64,000 nt of DNA from Nostoc indistinguendum CM1-VF10 (GCA_019359215.1 JAHHHS010000026.1:17115-81114); one strand, 5' to 3'. Positions 36,892-46,243 are shown, counted from the first letter of the stretch. A program made the numbers and translations. Notes: generated by a model from the letters alone, not told the origin.

Positions 36892-37839
36892 CTACAACCA
36901 AGAACGACTAACTAGTTCTAACTCTCCAATTTCATCGTCGCTCAATTTCCAGTCCAAAGCGCCAGCATTTTGCCGCACGTGTTCGGCTGTCTTCACACCA
37001 GCAATGGGAATAACATTACCCTGAGCAATTAGCCAGTTGAGAGCAACTTGGGCGGGGGTGCGATCGTATTTTTCCCCGAAGTTGCGTAGCAAAGATATGA
37101 CTGGGGCAATTTTTTGCAGATTTTCTTTCTTAAATCGTGGATCTATTTTTCTTGCTCCAGTTGGGGTTTCAGCACTATCAATACTGTACTTACCTGTGAG
37201 TAATCCCTGAGCTAAAGGGCTATAAGCCAAGATAGTCACACCTAACTCACGGGCAGTTGCTAAAATACCCTTACTTTCAATTTGGCGAGTGAGTAGAGAA
37301 TAGCGGACTTGGTTTACAGCCAAAGGTACTCCACGGGCTGCCAATATTTGATGCGCGTCTCGCATTTGCTCTGCTGAGTAATTACTTACACCGACTGCGC
37401 CAATTCTGCCCCGCTTCACTTCATCCGCTAGGGCATTCATCAAAGTTTCTTGGCTTAAAAAGAAGGCAAAAGGCCAATGCACTTGGTACAGAGCAATTCG
37501 CTCTAATTGTAAGCGTTTGAGGCTTGCTGTTAAAGCATCAGAGACGGATTGGGCTGTAAATCGCCACGGTAAGGGGCCAAATTTTGTGGCAATTTGTACA
37601 GGTTGTTGTGTCTGTTGCAGAAATTGCCCCAAAAATTTCTCTGATAGTCCCATTCCGTAGACTTCGGCAGTATCAAAGAAGGTAATACCAGCTTCTAAGG
37701 CTGCTGTAAAGGCTTCTTGTAACTGTTCTGGCCCGTAGGAATTGCCATAATTCCAAAATAGTTTATCACCCCAAGCCCAAGTGCCTATGCATAAAGGTGT
37801 AACAACTGGGCCATTTTGCCCCAATGTGATATTTTCCAC
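36892..37839 (-). CDS. Aldo-keto reductase
   Basis: 315 residues forming a complete (beta/alpha)8 barrel. The catalytic Asp-Tyr pair is in FFDTAEVYGMGLSE (about 55-68), Lys in IATKFGPLP and His in LYQVHWPFAF. The NADPH-binding part near the end reads VIPIAGVKTAEHVRQNAGAL. The substrate is unknown. It is convergent with the Uma2 gene and transcribed alone. Confidence 0.92.
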   Translation of the reverse strand: MENITLGQNGPVVTPLCIGTWAWGDKLFWNYGNSYGPEQLQEAFTAALEAGITFFDTAEVYGMGLSEKFLGQFLQQTQQPVQIATKFGPLPWRFTAQSVSDALTASLKRLQLERIALYQVHWPFAFFLSQETLMNALADEVKRGRIGAVGVSNYSAEQMRDAHQILAARGVPLAVNQVRYSLLTRQIESKGILATARELGVTILAYSPLAQGLLTGKYSIDSAETPTGARKIDPRFKKENLQKIAPVISLLRNFGEKYDRTPAQVALNWLIAQGNVIPIAGVKTAEHVRQNAGALDWKLSDDEIGELELVSRSWL

Positions 37840-37882
37840 GGTTGCAAAATTTAATTTATTTACATTTCTTTACTTTTATAGT

Positions 37883-38067
37883 CTATCGTTTACTAAAACC
37901 CGCTTTGCATTCCTGATGGTAGTCATCTTGGACAGAAACCAATGCCATCAGGGGACCTGCATCCAAAACGAGACGCTTCATCCTTGTATCAAATAGTCTT
38001 CATGAACTAAAGCATCTGTAGGAGCATTTTCTACGATTCCTGCCAGCGATAGTAGCCTTGAACCATT
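37883..38067 (-). pseudogene. Remains of a VapBC-like toxin-antitoxin module
   Basis: 37981-37883 encodes 32 residues beginning MKRLVLDAGPLMALVSVQDD, the start of a PIN-domain toxin (first catalytic Asp present) that stops after SKR; a full toxin would have about 130 residues. Upstream, 38067-37978 encodes the C-terminal end of an antitoxin-like protein (NGSRLLSLAGIVENAPTDAL) whose TGA overlaps the toxin ATG as in real TA operons. Just before it lies a palindromic repeat (cttctctatgagaggctacgcc on the minus strand). The antitoxin start and the toxin body are therefore lost. Confidence 0.65.
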
Positions 38068-38170
38068 TTTGGGGCGTAGCCTCTCATAGAGAAGTGTCGA
38101 AACTCGTCAACCTGGGTATATTCTTTGTGAGACATTACCTAATAACAAGCTGCATAGCAGCTTAAGAATT

Positions 38171-38195
38171 AAGGGAGGCTAATAACCTCCCTTTT
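38171..38195 (+). terminator. Strong hairpin terminator
   Basis: aagggagg (38171-38178) pairs with cctccctt (38186-38193), followed by a short T-run. Because the stem ends are A/T-rich it could act in both directions. On the minus strand it lies just past the gene at 38223-38447. Confidence 0.8.
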
Positions 38196-38222
38196 ATGAT
38201 AGTTGAGTGTATTTAATTATAT

Positions 38223-38447
38223 TTATGAATTAGATGATTTCTCCTGCTTGGCTTTTTTGATTAATTCCATGTAGACATTAATCTCACTAATTTCTAAATC
38301 ATGCTCAACTCTGGTTACTTTCCATCTCTCCTGTTTTAAGTAAACTTCCTCTCCTATTCTGGGAGTAAATTGGAGATCATAAAACTTTTTGAGAAAATCT
38401 TTTTGATTTTCTTCCCATAATATTACTTTGATTACTTCTTTACTCAT
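38223..38447 (-). CDS. Hypothetical protein, 74 residues
   Basis: Charged small protein MSKEVIKVILWEENQKDF..., with PRIGEEVYLKQERWKVTRVEHD in the middle, which looks like a small beta-barrel, and a lysine-rich helical end. The clean start and stop and a strong terminator 28 bases downstream support a real gene. No family was recognised. It sits beside the toxin-antitoxin remnant and two Uma2 genes, an accessory-gene setting. Confidence 0.6.
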   Translation of the reverse strand: MSKEVIKVILWEENQKDFLKKFYDLQFTPRIGEEVYLKQERWKVTRVEHDLEISEINVYMELIKKAKQEKSSNS

Positions 38448-38872
38448 TGCTTATGCCTGTTTTCTTACTAGATGAAGTTAAGTAGCTTGATGACATAACC
38501 TACATACAGCAAGCTTATCTTACTAATTCAATGCAATAGCGTAGTTAAAAATACAATTTCATATTGATATTTTTATGTGGCTTAATTGTGTATGATAAAA
38601 TTACAGATTAATACTATAACTCTAGGAAAGATTACTATTAGGTTTACATTAATAAAACTGGCATCAATGCTTATTTTAGCCTTTGTTCAAGTTTTCTTAC
38701 CATTTGCTGCTTTGAGGCGATCGCTGCTTTACAGAACTAAGCATTGCTCTCTAACCTCTGTAACTTCTGCTCTAGAATAAAGTGAAAAATCTAGCAGCTT
38801 CAACAGGGGATTGATTTATGTCCCACCCTACGCTCAGTAGCCAAAAAGTGGCTCGACGTAAAAAGGAACTTT
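38448..38872. other. AT-rich gap before second Uma2 gene
   Basis: No gene was accepted. A hydrophobic frame at 38586-38780 and a basic 32-residue frame at 38818-38916, overlapping the Uma2 start, lack support. Confidence 0.4.
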
Positions 38873-39514
38873 ATGAAAGAAGTATCCGTGCCAAATATGA
38901 TTCAAGCCTTACGTAAACTAGTAACATTCGATGAATTTATCGCTTGGTATCCAGAAAACCCACAACCACGTTATGAACTGCATGATGGAGTAATTGTTGA
39001 GATGGCACCACCAACAGGCGACCATGAAGAGGTTGTGGGATTTTTGGCGCTAGAAATATCTGCGGAAATTAAAAGACTAAAACTTCCCTACTTTATTCCT
39101 AAAACAGCGTTCATTAAACCATTGGAAGGTCAATCAGCTTATTCTCCAGATGTGCTGATATTAAATCGTTCTAATTTAGTAAACGAGCCTCTGTGGAAAA
39201 AAGAATCGACTGTTAGTCAAGCAGCATCAATTCCTTTAGTAGTTGAGGTAGTTAGTACAAACTGGAGAGATGATTATTTAAAAAAAGTTGCTGACTATGA
39301 AGCAGTAGGCATTCCCGAATACTGGATTGTAGATTACGCAGCTTTAGGTGGTAAGCGCTTTATTGGCAACCCCAAACAACCAAATATCTGGGTTTACTCG
39401 TTAGTTGAAGAAGAATACCAGGTTAGCCAGTTTCGAGGCGGAGAACGCATTGTTTCGCCTACTTTTGCAGAATTAGATTTAACAGCCGAACAGATTTTTC
39501 AAGCTGGTGGATAA
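38873..39514 (+). CDS. Uma2 family (DUF820) predicted nuclease
   Basis: 213 residues with the usual order: TFDEFIAWYPENPQPRYELHDGVIVEMAPP, GDHEEVVGFLALEIS, YSPDVLILNR, IPLVVEVVSTNWRDDYLKKVADYEAVGIPEYWIVDY. The PD and E-x-V/K residues of the predicted nuclease core are present, though the position after Glu reads VVS rather than IKS. It could also start at the ATG at 38897. It is the second intact Uma2 gene in this window. Confidence 0.88.
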   Translation: MKEVSVPNMIQALRKLVTFDEFIAWYPENPQPRYELHDGVIVEMAPPTGDHEEVVGFLALEISAEIKRLKLPYFIPKTAFIKPLEGQSAYSPDVLILNRSNLVNEPLWKKESTVSQAASIPLVVEVVSTNWRDDYLKKVADYEAVGIPEYWIVDYAALGGKRFIGNPKQPNIWVYSLVEEEYQVSQFRGGERIVSPTFAELDLTAEQIFQAGG

Positions 39515-39654
39515 GTGGTTAAGCAAAATTATTGATGTCATTGCAAGCAAAATGACACAAATAATTTTTTTAAAATTTGGATTTAAGTTTTATGGAACAG
39601 TTTATCTTTAATTAAAGAGAGAATATATTCCATAAACCATAAGAAAAATTAGCT

Positions 39655-41088
39655 ATGGCAAGCGGTGAAGTATTTGATACCAAAACAAAATCCCTATCTG
39701 TGCCAAGGGTAAACCTGCTAACCATGTTCCGGCTAGGTTTATTTCAAATGGGGTTGAGCATGATGTCTATTTTGACTCTGGGCGTACTCAACAGAGTCAT
39801 GATTCAAGAAATAGCAATTCCGGCGACGCTGGTATCAGTAGTTCTAGCACTGCCTTTATTTGTTGCTCCTTCCCGTGTCTGGTTCGGCCAGATTTCCGAT
39901 GCCAAGCCGTTATGGGGATACCATCGCACAGCTTATGTCTGGGTAGGCGCGGCAATATTTGCGATCGCAGCCTTTTTAGCTGTACAAGTGATGTGGCAGA
40001 TGAATGTTGCTGGAAATAGTGCAGGTAATTGGGTATGGACAACCCAAACAATGGGTTGGACAGCACTTTTAGCTTTAGTTTTCGCTGTATACGGTCTAGG
40101 AATTTGTGCTAGTGGTACTGCCTTTGCTGCTTTGTTGGTGGATATATCTGAAGAAGATAACCGTTCTAAAGTAGTTGGTGTAGTTTGGTCGATGCTAATG
40201 GTAGGGATTATTGTTGGGGCTATTATCAGTGCCAGTTTGCTCAGGCAGTTAACTCCAGAAGCAACTGTAGAAACCTTGCAGCCAGCAATCAACCGATTGT
40301 TTACTATTGTCCCAGCAATTGTTTTTAGTTTAGCGATCGCAGCCACGTTTGGCGTAGAAAAAAAGTACTCCCAATACTTAACCCGTTCCACACTAGTGAA
40401 CCGGGAAGACAGCATTACTCTAGGCAATGCTTGGAAAATATTGACAGCTAGCCCCCAAACGGGTATATTTTTCACCTTTTTATTGGTGATGACTATCAGT
40501 TTGTTTATGCAAGACCCAATTTTGGAACCTTATGCGGGTCAAGTGTTTAAAATGCCCCTAGCAGAAAGTACCAAATTAAATATTTTTTATGGAACGGGTT
40601 TACTGATTGCCTACGGCGTTACTGGCTTTTACATTGTCCCGCGTTTGGGTAAGCGCAGAACTGCACGTCTAGGCTGTATGTTAGTAGCATTCTGTGCAAT
40701 ATTACTAGGTATATCAGGATTCACAGCTAATGCAGCAGTTCTCAAACTAGGTTTGTTCTTTTTCGGTTTAGCCGCAGGTTTTTTAACTACAGCAGCAATT
40801 AGCTTGATGTTGGATCTCACCGCAGCGGAAGCCGCAGGTACGTTTATTGGGGCATGGGGATTAGCGCAGTCACTCTCTAGAGGAGTGGCGGTGGTAATTG
40901 GAGGTACCGTTTTGGATATTGGACGCAAGTTTTTACCAAACCTAGAGTTAGCTTATGGAATGGTATTCGTTCTAGAAGCCGTGGGAATGGTGCTGTCGAT
41001 TTGGTTTCTGAATCGGGTAAACATCACAGAATTTCAAACAAGTACAAAGCAAGCGATCGCTTCGGTTTTAGAAAGCGATTTGGATTAA
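39655..41088 (+). CDS. PucC-family major facilitator (BCH type)
   Basis: 477 residues with 12 predicted spans. The start NLLTMFRLGLFQMGLSMMSILTLGVLNRVMI and the loop APSRVWFGQISDAKPLWGYHRTAYVW are hallmarks of the PucC/bacteriochlorophyll-carrier family. GLGICASGTAFAALLVDISEEDNR follows. In purple bacteria PucC helps assemble light-harvesting complexes; in cyanobacteria homologues are thought to handle chlorophyll or related proteins. It is followed 70 bases later by the inositol monophosphatase gene in the same direction. Confidence 0.88.
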   Translation: MASGEVFDTKTKSLSVPRVNLLTMFRLGLFQMGLSMMSILTLGVLNRVMIQEIAIPATLVSVVLALPLFVAPSRVWFGQISDAKPLWGYHRTAYVWVGAAIFAIAAFLAVQVMWQMNVAGNSAGNWVWTTQTMGWTALLALVFAVYGLGICASGTAFAALLVDISEEDNRSKVVGVVWSMLMVGIIVGAIISASLLRQLTPEATVETLQPAINRLFTIVPAIVFSLAIAATFGVEKKYSQYLTRSTLVNREDSITLGNAWKILTASPQTGIFFTFLLVMTISLFMQDPILEPYAGQVFKMPLAESTKLNIFYGTGLLIAYGVTGFYIVPRLGKRRTARLGCMLVAFCAILLGISGFTANAAVLKLGLFFFGLAAGFLTTAAISLMLDLTAAEAAGTFIGAWGLAQSLSRGVAVVIGGTVLDIGRKFLPNLELAYGMVFVLEAVGMVLSIWFLNRVNITEFQTSTKQAIASVLESDLD

Positions 41089-41158
41089 ACTAGAAACTTA
41101 AACCAACCTGAATCTGCCTAATTTTGGCTCAGGGGAGTCTTTGCGCGAGAATTAACCA

Positions 41159-41965
41159 ATGAACGATTTTTGGACAACAATTCTTGATTTTGCCCAAACT
41201 ACCACTACCAGAGTGGGCAAGCAGCTAATGCAAGATTTTGGGCAAGTACAGGCTTCCCAAAAAGCTGATGGTAGTTTGGTGACGCAAGCAGATAAATGGG
41301 CAGATCAGGAAATTCGGGATGTGATCGCTTCTACTTTCTCTGGTTACGGTATTTTGAGCGAAGAGAGCGATCAGTCATTTCCCGGTACTGAGTGGTGCTG
41401 GGTAATTGATCCTCTCGATGGTACAACCAACTTCACACGCGGCATTCCTATCTGGACAATATCTCTGGGTTTGCTATATCGAGGCACACCCATTTTTGGT
41501 TATATTTATGCACCAACCTTAAATCAAGCTTTTCATGGTTTCTGGGCAGGTTCATCTGGGTTAGCAACGCCCATAGGAGCATTTCTCAATCTCCACCCCA
41601 TCCACACCAGTGTTGATAGTCCCAGCAACAATCACTTTTTCAACCTCTGTTCCCGCAGCACCGCAGCTATCCAAAACGGCTTTCCCTGTAAAATTCGGAT
41701 GTTGGGTGTGGCTAGCTATAACTTTTTGACGGTTGCAACTGGGGCTACTCTGGGTGGTATTGAGGCGACACCAAAAGTTTGGGATTTAGCCGGGGCTTGG
41801 GTAATTGTCCAAGCTGCTGGTGGGGCCTGGTTATCGCTGAAGTCAGAACCCTTTCCGTTGTCACCGGGAGAAGATTATAGCGATCGCTCTTTTCCCACCC
41901 TTGTGGTTAGTCGCCCCGAATTAGTTTCGGTATTTACACCTTTTTTAGATAGCGTAAAAATTTAG
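41159..41965 (+). CDS. Inositol monophosphatase family protein
   Basis: 268 residues of the Mg-dependent phosphatase family. Metal-site motifs: ILSEES (about 60-66), WVIDPLDGTTNFTRG (about 80-94) and the final WDLAGAWVIVQAAGG. It could hydrolyse inositol, histidinol or other sugar phosphates; the sequence does not settle which. It probably shares a transcript with the PucC-type gene upstream. Confidence 0.9.
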   Translation: MNDFWTTILDFAQTTTTRVGKQLMQDFGQVQASQKADGSLVTQADKWADQEIRDVIASTFSGYGILSEESDQSFPGTEWCWVIDPLDGTTNFTRGIPIWTISLGLLYRGTPIFGYIYAPTLNQAFHGFWAGSSGLATPIGAFLNLHPIHTSVDSPSNNHFFNLCSRSTAAIQNGFPCKIRMLGVASYNFLTVATGATLGGIEATPKVWDLAGAWVIVQAAGGAWLSLKSEPFPLSPGEDYSDRSFPTLVVSRPELVSVFTPFLDSVKI

Positions 41966-42183
41966 TAATTCGCCAGTCCATATTTGGAAACAGCCATTTT
42001 GTCCAACAGGCAACTAGGCGGTGACATCCCTGACATTAAACTTAATAAAACCCTAGTCAAACAAAGAATTGAGTATAAATAAAGCTGGTGATAATCCTGA
42101 TTTAAATACAAAATCAGTGTAGTTACTAATTTAAGCAGTATTGTAGCTTCGGTTACACTGGTTAACTTGGTACAAGTAATTTT

Positions 42184-42723
42184 ATGTTGTCTAATCTAGA
42201 TTTAATTCGAGAGTTTGTGCAAAACTCTATCCATAAAAAAGACGTTTTGTTGTCAAATCCTGCTTTGACAGCCCAAACAGTATATAAAACAAACCAACTG
42301 ACAGCGAAATCTGAAGGCGTGATAGCCATCGTTCAACTATCTAACACACTACCTGAATTCTCGATTTCTCCAAAATCATCTCAGTGGGAATTGATAAATC
42401 AGGCATTAGCAGAATATAGTTATCTCCTTAAAGGAGAAGTAGATAGTCGGGGTTTCTATCAGTTTCAATACTGTGAAGTTCCCAAGGGCTATGAGATGCA
42501 CTGTACTAGGTCTGTAATTTTATGGCGAGCTTGGTGAAAATATCGTAAGTATACTTCAAGCCTAGGGATTCCGTTAGAACTTCTGATTAGAAAACGAAAT
42601 TCATGGTATCCCATTAGAGATTTAGTTATTAGCGACGGACTTCTCTATATCAAAACTTTAGGAAGTGAGATAGCAATTGACTCAGATGACTTGGTTACCT
42701 GGTTAAGCAAAATTGACGGTTGA
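42184..42723 (+). pseudogene. Hypothetical gene interrupted by one in-frame TGA
   Basis: From ATG 42184 the frame gives 117 residues (MLSNLDLIREFVQNSI ... SVILWRAW), then a TGA at 42535-42537. The same frame continues for 61 more codons to TGA 42721-42723, reading GIPLELLIRKRNSWYPIRDL and VTWLSKIDG, which looks like real protein. Without the inner stop it would be a 179-residue protein. A TGG to TGA change would explain it. No family was recognised. UGA decoding as an amino acid is not expected in cyanobacteria, so I call it a pseudogene. Confidence 0.6.
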
Positions 42724-42790
42724 AAGTTAGTAATAGTTGAAAAATGCTGAGATTTTTTCTAGACTTTGAGACTATGCCTGTAACTGGTTT

Positions 42791-43153
42791 TTAATAAACT
42801 GTTTCATCTTCGATACGCCATGCCGGATCAACAATACAAATAAATACCAGTGGTTCGATGCCAGAGTTACAAATAAATTGCCGCGTACTAGGAGGAATAT
42901 ACACAGCGTCTCCCGGCTGAACTATCTGGGTTTCATCATCAATGTGCATTTCTCCCATGCCACTGAGAATATAATAGACTTCTGAGGTAGAGAGCGAGTG
43001 CGGTTGAGAGGTTTTTCCTACTGGCAGTGTTGCATGAGCCAAACTATAGCGCAATGCTAGAGATTGCTTGTCTGGATGCAGCAGTTCTCGCAGAATGGTG
43101 TTATCTCCCGCGAGAAATTCTGCACAGTCTTGAAGTTTTTGAACTAGCATCAA
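42791..43153 (-). CDS. Cupin domain protein
   Basis: 120-residue single cupin. The first motif is SLSTSEVYYILSGMGEMHID and the second VYIPPSTRQFICNSG; the usual final His is Gln in RQF. HATLPVGKTSQPHSL supplies a further His. Metal binding may therefore be altered. Function unknown, enzymatic or sugar-binding. It is transcribed alone. Confidence 0.85.
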   Translation of the reverse strand: MMLVQKLQDCAEFLAGDNTILRELLHPDKQSLALRYSLAHATLPVGKTSQPHSLSTSEVYYILSGMGEMHIDDETQIVQPGDAVYIPPSTRQFICNSGIEPLVFICIVDPAWRIEDETVY

Positions 43154-43330
43154 TTAATTTTTGATTTGAAGGTTTGAATTAGTTAAGACTCCCTCATCTT
43201 CCCTTGTTTATAGTACTTAGGCAAAAAATCCTAAAAACCTTAATTTATCGAACCGTCTTGTCTGCTAGAGGATTTTGCCAACGCACAGCGTCTCGTACAG
43301 AAGAATCCTAGAGTTTGCATAAGTCCTAGC

Positions 43331-43618
43331 TTAGTACAAATAAGGATTGGTCTTCGGTTGATAGTCCAAACAATGGATCGCTTCTTCTGTATTGGCAATA
43401 GATGGGCGTACAGTACATTTAAGACGGTAATTGTCGGTAAAAAATTGGCAACCAGTACAGGGTATTTGATGCATTTGTTTGGCTGTAGTAACACTATCTC
43501 GCACCGCCGTCCAGAGACTCAAAAGAAAGAGAATAGTTACAGTCCAAGCAGTGATAAAGCAAATAGGGATTAAAAAAGGTTGAATCCCATGAATGATAAA
43601 AGATATTATTTCTAACAC
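43331..43618 (-). CDS. Small membrane protein with cysteine-containing tail
   Basis: 95 residues. A long hydrophobic region (about 5-40) is followed by a polar tail with four cysteines (IPCTGCQFFTDNYRLKCTVRPS...AIHCLDYQ). CQFFTDNYRLKCTV looks like a motif I recall in conserved cyanobacterial hypothetical proteins. Function unknown; the cysteines might bind metal or form disulfides. It lies downstream of chlG's 3' side in the same direction. Confidence 0.65.
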   Translation of the reverse strand: MLEIISFIIHGIQPFLIPICFITAWTVTILFLLSLWTAVRDSVTTAKQMHQIPCTGCQFFTDNYRLKCTVRPSIANTEEAIHCLDYQPKTNPYLY

Positions 43619-43699
43619 GGCATTTGCTGATACAAATTAGTAGTTAAAAGTATATTAACTCTTAACTCCTAACTGTTAACTTCTTACTATAGAAGTATA

Positions 43700-44746
43700 T
43701 TAAACGCCAGCATGACCCAGCGCTAAACCAGTGACGAGCATTCCTAGAACAAGAAACGGTTGGGCGCTGGCTTGGTACTTAACATCATTCTTCACCGGGT
43801 CACGCAGGAAATACATATCCTGTAAGGTGATTTGCGGAATGATTAAGAGTATTAGTATTGTTGCATACAAATTCTCATGGATGCTGACGAGATAAGCTGC
43901 TATCAATCCTTGAAATACATCAATCGTTACTACACAAATCCATGCCGCAGTGGTGATGCCAAACATTACGGGTAGTGACTGTAATCCTAACTGGCGATCA
44001 CCTTCTACACTCTTGAAGTCATTGACAATGGCAATGCCCAATCCAGCCAAGCTGTAGAACATTGTCAAAATCACGATTGTGGAATTGAGATCGCCAAACA
44101 AAGCGTGTCCTGTAGACCAAGGTAGGGTGATATAGCTTGCACCCAAGGCGTAGCTACCTAGCCAGCCGTTTTGCTTGAGTTTCAGGGGAGGTGCAGAATA
44201 AATGTAAGCGATGAAAGAACCGATGATCGCGATCGCTGTAATTGTCGGGAATTCATGACCAGACCACACATCTAGCGTAAATGCCAAAGCAATACCAGCA
44301 ATCAGTAATACCCAAATCTGAATAATTACCTGGGGTAGGGGAATTGCTCCAGAGGGAATCGGGCGATAGGGTTCATTGATAGCATCGATTTCGCGATCGT
44401 AGTAATCATTGAGGATTTGGGTGTAACCTGTCATCAATGGCCCAGCCAGCAGCATACAGGTTGCTACTTTTAACACATTTTCCAGTGTCCAAGTATAGTT
44501 ACCAGAAGAAGCCGCACCACAGACTACGCCCCAAATTAGGGGAATCCAGGTGATCGGCTTCATTAGCTGCAAGCGAATTTTCCAAATTGAAGTTTCCCCA
44601 GCAGCTGCACCTTTCATCCCCAGTAGCTGCCTAGTTTTGGCATTGCGATCGGCAGATGCATTCGCTTGCTCGTTGAGATTATTTGCCACTGAGTCTAATA
44701 CCTCAGTTGGGTTGGGGTCTGGGGTAATGGGATTTGATTCTGACAT
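43700..44746 (-). CDS. chlG: Chlorophyll synthase
   Basis: 348 residues, UbiA-type prenyltransferase. It attaches the phytyl (or geranylgeranyl) tail to chlorophyllide a. The prenyl-diphosphate motif is GYTQILNDYYDREIDAINEP (about 118-137), with the second motif NDFKSVEGDRQLGLQSLP. The N-terminal 50 residues are polar, and eight to nine spans follow from LMKPITWIPLIWG. It is divergently spaced from nothing: the get3d-like gene lies upstream in the same direction with an 84-base repeat-rich gap, so they may share regulation. Confidence 0.95.
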   Translation of the reverse strand: MSESNPITPDPNPTEVLDSVANNLNEQANASADRNAKTRQLLGMKGAAAGETSIWKIRLQLMKPITWIPLIWGVVCGAASSGNYTWTLENVLKVATCMLLAGPLMTGYTQILNDYYDREIDAINEPYRPIPSGAIPLPQVIIQIWVLLIAGIALAFTLDVWSGHEFPTITAIAIIGSFIAYIYSAPPLKLKQNGWLGSYALGASYITLPWSTGHALFGDLNSTIVILTMFYSLAGLGIAIVNDFKSVEGDRQLGLQSLPVMFGITTAAWICVVTIDVFQGLIAAYLVSIHENLYATILILLIIPQITLQDMYFLRDPVKNDVKYQASAQPFLVLGMLVTGLALGHAGV

Positions 44747-44830
44747 AAGGCGTATTTTTTTTAAAGTGAGGAGTTAGGAGTTATGAATTATTGTTTATTC
44801 CTAACTCTTCACTTCTAACTCCTAACTAAC

Positions 44831-45931
44831 TTAAAACGAAATTATCAAATAATTATTCTGAAACTTTGCTCCAGCAACAGGTTTGCCACTCAAAGCAGGG
44901 GGTAGGGAAATATTTCGTCGCTGATCTCCTGCTTCTACGGTGACTTCTGGCCCATATTGGGTGAGCTTGACCTGCTTTTTGTCAAATCCTGGCAGAAATA
45001 AGCGTACTTGACGATTGTGGATGTCTATTTCAATCGGTTTGGGAGCCTGTAGAGCTTGTGCTTCAAAGTTTGGTAAAGCGTCTATTAGTGGTTGCCAGTC
45101 ACCTGTGGGCGAGTCGGGAACGACGCTCACAGGTAGGGGGATAAATTCCTCTGACAGGTTAATATTTGTCTCAGGAGACACAAGCAGAACACCACCGACA
45201 GTTAAACCAATTTGTTGAGCACTACCCCACAAATAACGAGCATTTGCTACTTCAATGGGATCTTCTGTGGTCACTAAGAAAGCAGCGAGACGTTTAGGGT
45301 CAGTAAGAGCGGCTCTCCCCTTTTCTAATAAATTATTGACTTGATTAGTGGGCCCTGCAAAATTATCTGTTGTCCAGTTGACATTGAAAAAGCTGCTAAT
45401 CAGCGGTTGAATCAAAGGCGATTCAGTAATCGTCTTCCCCAAATCGGAGTTGACAAACAATTGCCGAAATCGCCGGACATACCAACTGAGAGATTCTGGC
45501 AAACCCAACATTCGCAACGTTAAAGAGTCGCCTGTGCCATCATATACGATCGCGTCATATTTGCCACTGGCATCATATTCGCGGATAGCATTTAGGGCTA
45601 GAGCGCTGTCCATCCCCGGCAATACTACCAGTTCTTGACCAAAAACGTCTTTGAAAATGGGCGTGCGGAGGTATTGCGCCTCAAGTTTCTTCGCTTCGTC
45701 CCAGTTCCGCTCTAGCAGTACAGATGCTTGAAACTGAACTACTTGCAAATTGGGGGCGATTTCCTGAGGATCGGCAGCAATAGGGGTACGCAGAAGGGTT
45801 GGTAACGTTGGTTCTGGATGTCCTGCTAGGAGTACACGCTTGCCTTGACTTGCCAATAATTTGGCGGCGGCGATCGCAATTTTGGTACGAGCGGTGCCGC
45901 CTTTGCCCAAAAATGTCAATATTAGAGCCAT
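44831..45931 (-). CDS. Get3d-type ATPase with alpha-crystallin-like C-terminus
   Basis: 366 residues of the ArsA/Get3 family. The P-loop region reads FLGKGGTARTKIAIAAA (about 7-23); it keeps the KGG but departs from the usual KGGVGKTT. The C-terminal 60 residues (HNRQVRLFLPGFDKKQVKL... NYLIISF) look like a small heat-shock (alpha-crystallin) domain. This combination was described for Get3d, a branch restricted to photosynthetic organisms, including a Nostoc homologue. It probably binds client proteins; clients are not known to me. It lies upstream of chlG and downstream of petP, in the same direction. Confidence 0.8.
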   Translation of the reverse strand: MALILTFLGKGGTARTKIAIAAAKLLASQGKRVLLAGHPEPTLPTLLRTPIAADPQEIAPNLQVVQFQASVLLERNWDEAKKLEAQYLRTPIFKDVFGQELVVLPGMDSALALNAIREYDASGKYDAIVYDGTGDSLTLRMLGLPESLSWYVRRFRQLFVNSDLGKTITESPLIQPLISSFFNVNWTTDNFAGPTNQVNNLLEKGRAALTDPKRLAAFLVTTEDPIEVANARYLWGSAQQIGLTVGGVLLVSPETNINLSEEFIPLPVSVVPDSPTGDWQPLIDALPNFEAQALQAPKPIEIDIHNRQVRLFLPGFDKKQVKLTQYGPEVTVEAGDQRRNISLPPALSGKPVAGAKFQNNYLIISF

Positions 45932-46051
45932 TACTTGATTCCTATTTTCACCGCCGGTTTTTTCAACTCCAACTTAGCACTCAACAAAGATTCTCAGCCT
46001 GTACTTTAAGTTTCAGATTTGCAGAAAAACCCGGTTCTGAGTTCTTTACAG

Positions 46052-46243
46052 TTACACAGGTTTGATTTCATCTTCAAAAAACCAAGTAGAAGTATTGTCG
46101 TCAAACATCACCACTACACCAATCCCACGCCCATCGGTGACTTTGTAGCCTTGGATGATACCCACTTGTCCTAGTTTTTTTACAACAGGGGCAGAGACGC
46201 GATCACGTAAACGAAAGACTTTAACCTTTTGTCCGATTTCCAT
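46052..46243 (-). CDS. petP: Cytochrome b6f-associated subunit PetP (DUF2862)
   Basis: 63 residues: MEIGQKVKVFRLRDRV at the start and GIGVVVMFDDNTSTWFFEDEIKPV at the end match the DUF2862/PetP family. In Synechocystis PetP is a soluble, SH3-like subunit that binds the cytochrome b6f complex and affects linear electron flow. The length is normal. It reads in the same direction as the get3d and chlG genes that follow, forming a photosynthesis-related cluster. Confidence 0.88.
   Translation of the reverse strand: MEIGQKVKVFRLRDRVSAPVVKKLGQVGIIQGYKVTDGRGIGVVVMFDDNTSTWFFEDEIKPV

Noticed and set aside
38586..38780. Hydrophobic 64-residue frame
   Set aside because: Located in an AT-rich gap, no good ribosome site, and composition explained by the AT-rich DNA.
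38818..38916. Basic 32-residue frame (VARRKKELYERSIRAKY) overlapping the start of the second Uma2 gene
   Set aside because: Out of frame with Uma2 and no family seen; it could be an upstream leader peptide but nothing supports it.
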